Source: an uncultured Alcaligenaceae bacterium
GTDB lineage: Bacteria; Pseudomonadota; Gammaproteobacteria; Burkholderiales; Burkholderiaceae_B
DNA: 36,364 nt
Direction: 5' to 3'
Assembly (NCBI GenBank): GCA_937908115.1
Contig: CALEQZ010000031.1
Span: 1-36,364 of the forward strand
Part shown: one piece after another, positions 33,376-36,364 of the stretch
Numbering within the stretch: position 1 is the first letter of the stretch
Layout of the letters: each line of letters begins with the position of its first letter
Notes under the pieces: generated by a model
Database searches by the model: none
What the model saw: only the letters and a program-made list of their open reading frames with translations
What the model was told of the DNA's origin: nothing
Translations under genes and position numbers: made by a program

Positions 33376-34308
33376 TCAAGCCTTGGCGCCTGCCGGGTTG
33401 GATCGCAACGAATACAGCGGCGGCAGGCGCTGGGTCAGGAACTCCAGCAGGGCGCGCACGGCAGGCATCATGCCGCGCCGCGAAGGGTATATACAGTGCA
33501 TGATGCCCGGTATGGTCGTCCAGTTGGGTAGGACCTGGACCAGGTCGCCGCGGCGCAATGCGTCGTGCGTGGCCACCGTCGGCAGCAGGGCGATCCCGCG
33601 CCCGCGGGCGGCGGCCTCCAGCAGCACCGGGAAGTCGTTGCAGCACAGCCGCGGCCGCACCATGATGTCCAGGCGCTCGCCTTTGTCGTTGACCAGCCTC
33701 CAGCGCTGTTCGCCGCCGGTGTCCGAAAAGCACAGGATGTCGTGCCCGGCCAGCTGGTCGGGATGCTCGGGGCTACCGCGCCCTTGTATATAGCGGGGGC
33801 TGGCCACCATGTGGCCCATGCCGATGCCGAGCCGCCGGATCACCATCTCGGCGTCGGTATCCAGCGTGGTGCGCACGCGCAGGGCCAAGTCCACGCCTTC
33901 GCGTATCAGGTCAACGGGCCGGTTGGTCACGATCAGGTGCACCGATACCTTGGGCCAGGTTTCCAGGAACTCGGGCAGCAGCAGCGCCAGCTCCTGCTGG
34001 GCGATGGCCACCGGGCAGCTGAGCACGACTTCGCCGGCCGGCTCGGCGCGCAGCTGGTGCATGGCTTCTTCGGCGGCCCGCGCGGTGGCGGTGATTTCCC
34101 GGCAGTAGGCGAAGTAGCGCTCGCCGGCTGCCGTCAGGCGCAACCGCCGGGTCGTGCGCTGCAACAGCCGCACGGCCAGGCGTTCTTCCAGCTGGGCGAT
34201 GTGGCGCGACAAGCGGGACTTCGGGATGTTCAGGCTGCGTGCCGCGGCGCTGAACCCCCCACGTTCGACCACTTCGTAGAAGTAGCGCAGGTCGTTCAGG
34301 TCATGCAT
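33376..34308 (-). CDS. LysR-family transcriptional regulator
   Basis: This 310-residue protein has an N-terminal winged HTH (MHDLNDLRYFYEVVERGGFS; RSLNIPKSRLSRHIAQLEER) and a full effector domain. That domain contains VHLIVTNRPVDLIREGVDLA and LEAAARGRGIALLPTVATHD. It is divergent from an azoreductase gene with 124 bases between starts, which carries an inverted repeat suited to a LysR dimer. It probably controls that gene and itself in response to an aromatic or quinone ligand, but the ligand is unknown. It is convergent with the histidine kinase gene. Confidence 0.95.
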   Translation of the reverse strand: MHDLNDLRYFYEVVERGGFSAAARSLNIPKSRLSRHIAQLEERLAVRLLQRTTRRLRLTAAGERYFAYCREITATARAAEEAMHQLRAEPAGEVVLSCPVAIAQQELALLLPEFLETWPKVSVHLIVTNRPVDLIREGVDLALRVRTTLDTDAEMVIRRLGIGMGHMVASPRYIQGRGSPEHPDQLAGHDILCFSDTGGEQRWRLVNDKGERLDIMVRPRLCCNDFPVLLEAAARGRGIALLPTVATHDALRRGDLVQVLPNWTTIPGIMHCIYPSRRGMMPAVRALLEFLTQRLPPLYSLRSNPAGAKA

Positions 34309-34352
34309 GGATTGTCCTGAATTTGGAACGATCCGTTGATCTTAACCCCCTT

Positions 34353-34377
34353 TTTAGGTCGGATGGCCAAGCCTAAA
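34353..34377. promoter_or_regulatory. Candidate LysR operator (inverted repeat)
   Basis: TTTAGG (34353-34358), 13 bases, CCTAAA (34372-34377): perfect 6-base arms, at a spacing close to that of LysR sites. It lies midway between the divergent lysR and azoreductase starts, about 45 and 55 bases away. Confidence 0.5.
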
Positions 34378-34432
34378 GTGTCTCCCGTCACGTTTACGTT
34401 TATCGAGGGCGAGCGCCCTCCCGGAGACCGGC

Positions 34433-35056
34433 ATGAAGACTCTCGTTATTCTTTCCTCGATCCTGGGTGATGCCTCGGCGAGCACCGGGCTGGCCCGCTA
34501 CTTCATCGACCGCCTGCGCCAGGCCGAGCCCTCGGCCGAGATCGTCGTGCGCAACCTGGCGAGCGACCCCATTCCGTACTTCGACGGCGCCGTGGCCGGC
34601 GCCCTGTTTACGCCGCCCGAGCAGCGCACGCCCGAGCAGAAGCGGCTGCTGCAACTGAGCGACGACCTCATCGCCGAGCTGATGGAGGCTGACCGCATCG
34701 TGCTGGCGGTGCCGGTCTACAACTACGGTATTCCCGCCCAGCTCAAGAGCTATTTCGACCATCTGGCGCGGGCCGGCGTCACTTTCCGCTACACGGAAAA
34801 CGGCCCGGTCGGCCTGGTGCAGGGCAAGCAAGCGGTCGTGCTGGTGGCGCGCGGCAGCCAGGCGCTGGGCACGCCCTTGGACACCATGACGCCTTCGATC
34901 AAGGTCTTCCTGAATTTCCTCGGCATCAAGGATGTCACCTTGGTGGCTGCCGAGGGCTTGAAGATGGGAGAAGCGCTCGCCGCGGCCAGCCTGGCCCGGG
35001 CCCGCGAGCGCATCGATGCGCTGCTGCCGGTCCAGTCCGAGGCCGCGGCGGCGTAG
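34433..35056 (+). CDS. azoR: FMN-dependent NADH-azoreductase
   Basis: This 207-residue flavoprotein reduces azo and quinone compounds. MKTLVILSSILGDASASTGL is the FMN-binding N-terminus. PVYNYGIPAQLKSYFDHLAR is the strongest family signature. VVLVARGSQALGTPLDTMTP follows in the C-terminal half. The length is normal. It has a GGAG ribosome site, and a GAGGGCG-AG-CGCCCTC hairpin (34405-34420) lies just upstream. It is divergent from the LysR regulator. Confidence 0.94.
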   Translation: MKTLVILSSILGDASASTGLARYFIDRLRQAEPSAEIVVRNLASDPIPYFDGAVAGALFTPPEQRTPEQKRLLQLSDDLIAELMEADRIVLAVPVYNYGIPAQLKSYFDHLARAGVTFRYTENGPVGLVQGKQAVVLVARGSQALGTPLDTMTPSIKVFLNFLGIKDVTLVAAEGLKMGEALAAASLARARERIDALLPVQSEAAAA

Positions 35057-35066
35057 CGGCCGGCGG

Positions 35067-35969
35067 TCAGCGCAGGCGGCGGATCAGGCTGGAGGTGTCC
35101 CAGCGGCCGCCGCCTTGTTTTTGGATGTCGGCATAGAACTGGTCGACCAGGGCGGTGACGGGCAGGCGCGCGCCGTTGTTGCGGGCCTCGTCCAGCACCA
35201 GGCCAAGGTCCTTGCGCATCCAGTCCACCGCGAACCCGAAGTCGAACTTGTCATCGACCATGGTCGCGCCGCGGTTCTCCATCTGCCAGCTTTGCGCAGC
35301 GCCCTTGCTGATGACGTCCAGGACCCGCTTCATGTCCAGGCCGGCGGCCTGCCCGAAGGCGATGCCCTCGGCCAGCCCCTGGACCAGGCCGGCGATGCAA
35401 ATCTGGTTGACCATCTTGGCGAGCTGGCCAGCGCCCGGCGCGCCGATCAGCGTCACCGCACGCGCGTAGGCCGTGATGACGGGGCGGACGCGTTCGAAGA
35501 CTTCGGGCTCGCCGCCGCACATCACCGTCAGCACGCCATTGACGGCGCCGGCCTGTCCGCCCGAGACGGGCGCGTCGATGAAGTGCAGGCCCGATTCGCC
35601 GGCCTTGGCATGCAGCTCGCGTGCGACGGCCGCCGAGGCGGTGGTGTGGTCGACGAAGCAGGCGCCCTGCTTCATGCCGGCGAAGGCACCGTCCGCGCCC
35701 AGGACGACGCTGCGCAGGTCATCGTCATTGCCCACGCAGGCGAACACGATGTCGGCACCCGCAGCCGCCTCGCGCGGCGTCGCCGCGCTGCGCCCGCCGA
35801 ATTCCTTTACCCAGGCTTGCGCTTTGGCCGCCGTGCGGTTGTAGACCGTCACGTCATGACCGGCGCGGGCGAGGTGGCCGGCCATCGGCAACCCCATCAC
35901 GCCGAGTCCGAGAAAGGCGACCTTCAGGGAAGGGACGGATTCGTAGGTCTTGGATCCAATGGCGGACAT
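35067..35969 (-). CDS. 3-Hydroxyisobutyrate-dehydrogenase-family oxidoreductase
   Basis: This 300-residue NAD(P)-dependent enzyme acts on beta-hydroxyacids. VAFLGLGVMGLPMAGHLARA is the Rossmann-fold and family signature. FIDAPVSGGQAGAVNGVLTV holds the substrate-binding loop, and the catalytic Lys is in GAGQLAKMVNQICIAG. It could be a 3-hydroxyisobutyrate dehydrogenase, a tartronate semialdehyde reductase or a related enzyme. The start at 35969 has AAGGAG upstream. Between it and tctA is a 246-base gap with a terminator. Confidence 0.95.
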   Translation of the reverse strand: MSAIGSKTYESVPSLKVAFLGLGVMGLPMAGHLARAGHDVTVYNRTAAKAQAWVKEFGGRSAATPREAAAGADIVFACVGNDDDLRSVVLGADGAFAGMKQGACFVDHTTASAAVARELHAKAGESGLHFIDAPVSGGQAGAVNGVLTVMCGGEPEVFERVRPVITAYARAVTLIGAPGAGQLAKMVNQICIAGLVQGLAEGIAFGQAAGLDMKRVLDVISKGAAQSWQMENRGATMVDDKFDFGFAVDWMRKDLGLVLDEARNNGARLPVTALVDQFYADIQKQGGGRWDTSSLIRRLR

Positions 35970-35987
35970 GAACGGGTTCTCCTTTTC

Positions 35988-36015
35988 TTGACAGAGGGGC
36001 AAACGCACTTATAAC
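35988..36015 (+). promoter_or_regulatory. Orphan sigma-70-type promoter on the plus strand
   Basis: TTGACA (35988-35993), 16 bases, TATAAC (36010-36015): six of six and five of six positions. It points away from the HIBADH gene, at no recognised gene, and is followed about 105 bases later by a hairpin. Confidence 0.55.
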
Positions 36016-36038
36016 AACTTACCGCCTGGGCGTGTCAC
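36009..36038 (-). promoter_or_regulatory. Candidate promoter for the HIBADH-family gene
   Basis: On the minus strand GTGACA (36033-36038) is followed after 18 bases by TTATAA (36009-36014), or after 19 by TATAAG. It would give a leader of about 35 bases before the ATG at 35969. It overlaps the plus-strand promoter. Confidence 0.4.
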
Positions 36039-36116
36039 TTCTGATGTCGGCGGCGCACGCCGGGCAGGCTTGCGGCAAACCGGGCAACCGTGCCGCGCAG
36101 GCGGTGGCAACCACGC

Positions 36117-36144
36117 AAAAAAACCTCCCTTTTGGGGAGGTTTT
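36117..36144 (-). terminator. Rho-independent terminator downstream of tctA
   Basis: The 10-base arms AAAACCTCCC and GGGAGGTTTT are perfect around a TTTTG loop. On the minus strand the stem ends in a run of seven T. It lies 72 bases past the tctA stop. It can also stop plus-strand transcription, with four T. Confidence 0.9.
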
Positions 36145-36215
36145 CATGGATTCGGAGCCAAGCTGGGATTGCCATGCAAAGGCACGCGTCGGGCCGGCTT
36201 CGCGGCCCGTCCCGA

Positions 36216-36364
36216 TCAGCCTTCCTCGACGAAGGCTTCTTCGCGCTTCTTGCGGATGAAGGGCAGCGCCACGAGCACCACGAGGATCACGGCGGCGCCC
36301 AGCAGCGACGCCGACAGCGGCCGCTCGATGAAGGTGGCGTAGTCACCGCGCGACAGCAGCAGCG
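36216..36364 (-). CDS. tctA: Tripartite tricarboxylate transporter permease TctA, C-terminal end (runs off the right edge)
   Basis: Only the last 48 residues are present. They begin LLLSRGDYATFIERPLSASL and continue through a membrane segment (LLGAAVILVVLVALPFI) to RKKREEAFVEEG and the stop at 36216-36218. SRGD followed by a hydrophobic segment after RP is the typical C-terminus of the large TctA permease, which takes up citrate or related acids with the periplasmic TctC receptor. Assignment is from this short tail and the context of a TctD/TctE-type system. A terminator follows. Confidence 0.7.
   Translation of the reverse strand, partial: LLLSRGDYATFIERPLSASLLGAAVILVVLVALPFIRKKREEAFVEEG

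Noticed and set aside
36032..36259. 75-codon plus-strand frame near the right edge
   Set aside because: It runs through the terminator hairpin and antisense to the tctA 3' end, lacks a ribosome site and has no protein signature.

Overview
The window looks like chromosomal DNA of a GC-rich betaproteobacterium, most likely Bordetella or a close Alcaligenaceae relative such as Achromobacter. The grounds are the GC-rich third codon positions, a Bordetella-like Pal and tol-pal block (ybgC-tolQ-tolR-tolA-tolB-pal-cpoB next to proS), CIRCE-controlled groES-groEL, and a TctA/TctDE-type tricarboxylate context. The species cannot be named from the sequence alone. I see no rRNA, tRNA, insertion sequence, prophage or CRISPR array.

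Layout. (1) 1-665, minus strand: the 5' end of groEL and complete groES, behind a sigma-70/sigma-32-like promoter and a perfect CIRCE operator. (2) 862-2484: a decayed divergent pair, an NAD(P)H-quinone-reductase-type gene and a lysR gene. Both have lost their 5' ends at one shared junction, and lysR also carries two frameshifts. (3) 2548-6118, minus: an ECF42-type sigma factor with its usual partners (DGPF/YCII protein, VOC protein) and an MFS transporter; a candidate ECF42 promoter lies upstream of the VOC-sigma pair. (4) 6222-9960, minus: a DUF445 membrane protein, a secreted protein with a duplicated module, and a protealysin-like M4 peptidase overlapping its emfourin-type inhibitor. (5) 10210-21532: a nucleoside-recognition membrane protein, YajQ, and a series of envelope or stress-type genes (SDR, GH15, DUF748-like, DUF2383, the ybhP-clsB-ybhN operon, carbonic anhydrase, SYLF lipoprotein, DUF883). 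(6) 21543-23160: a divergent XRE-cupin regulator and DMT exporter. (7) 23270-30493, minus: the tol-pal operon with proS upstream. (8) 30567-33310: rppH running by overlaps into a TctD/TctE-type two-component system. (9) 33376-36364: a LysR regulator divergent from an azoreductase, a 3-hydroxyisobutyrate-dehydrogenase-type gene, and the 3' end of a tctA permease gene with a strong terminator.

How the genes work together. The tol-pal genes form the trans-envelope motor that keeps the outer membrane attached during division. The ybhPON genes, the DUF748-like protein and the SYLF lipoprotein point to a second envelope/lipid theme. The ECF42 cluster and the two divergent regulator-target pairs are self-contained regulatory units. 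No single locus is an obviously new system. The points most worth following are the ECF42 promoter, the duplicated-module secreted protein, the fused decaying gene pair, and an orphan promoter-terminator unit near the right end.
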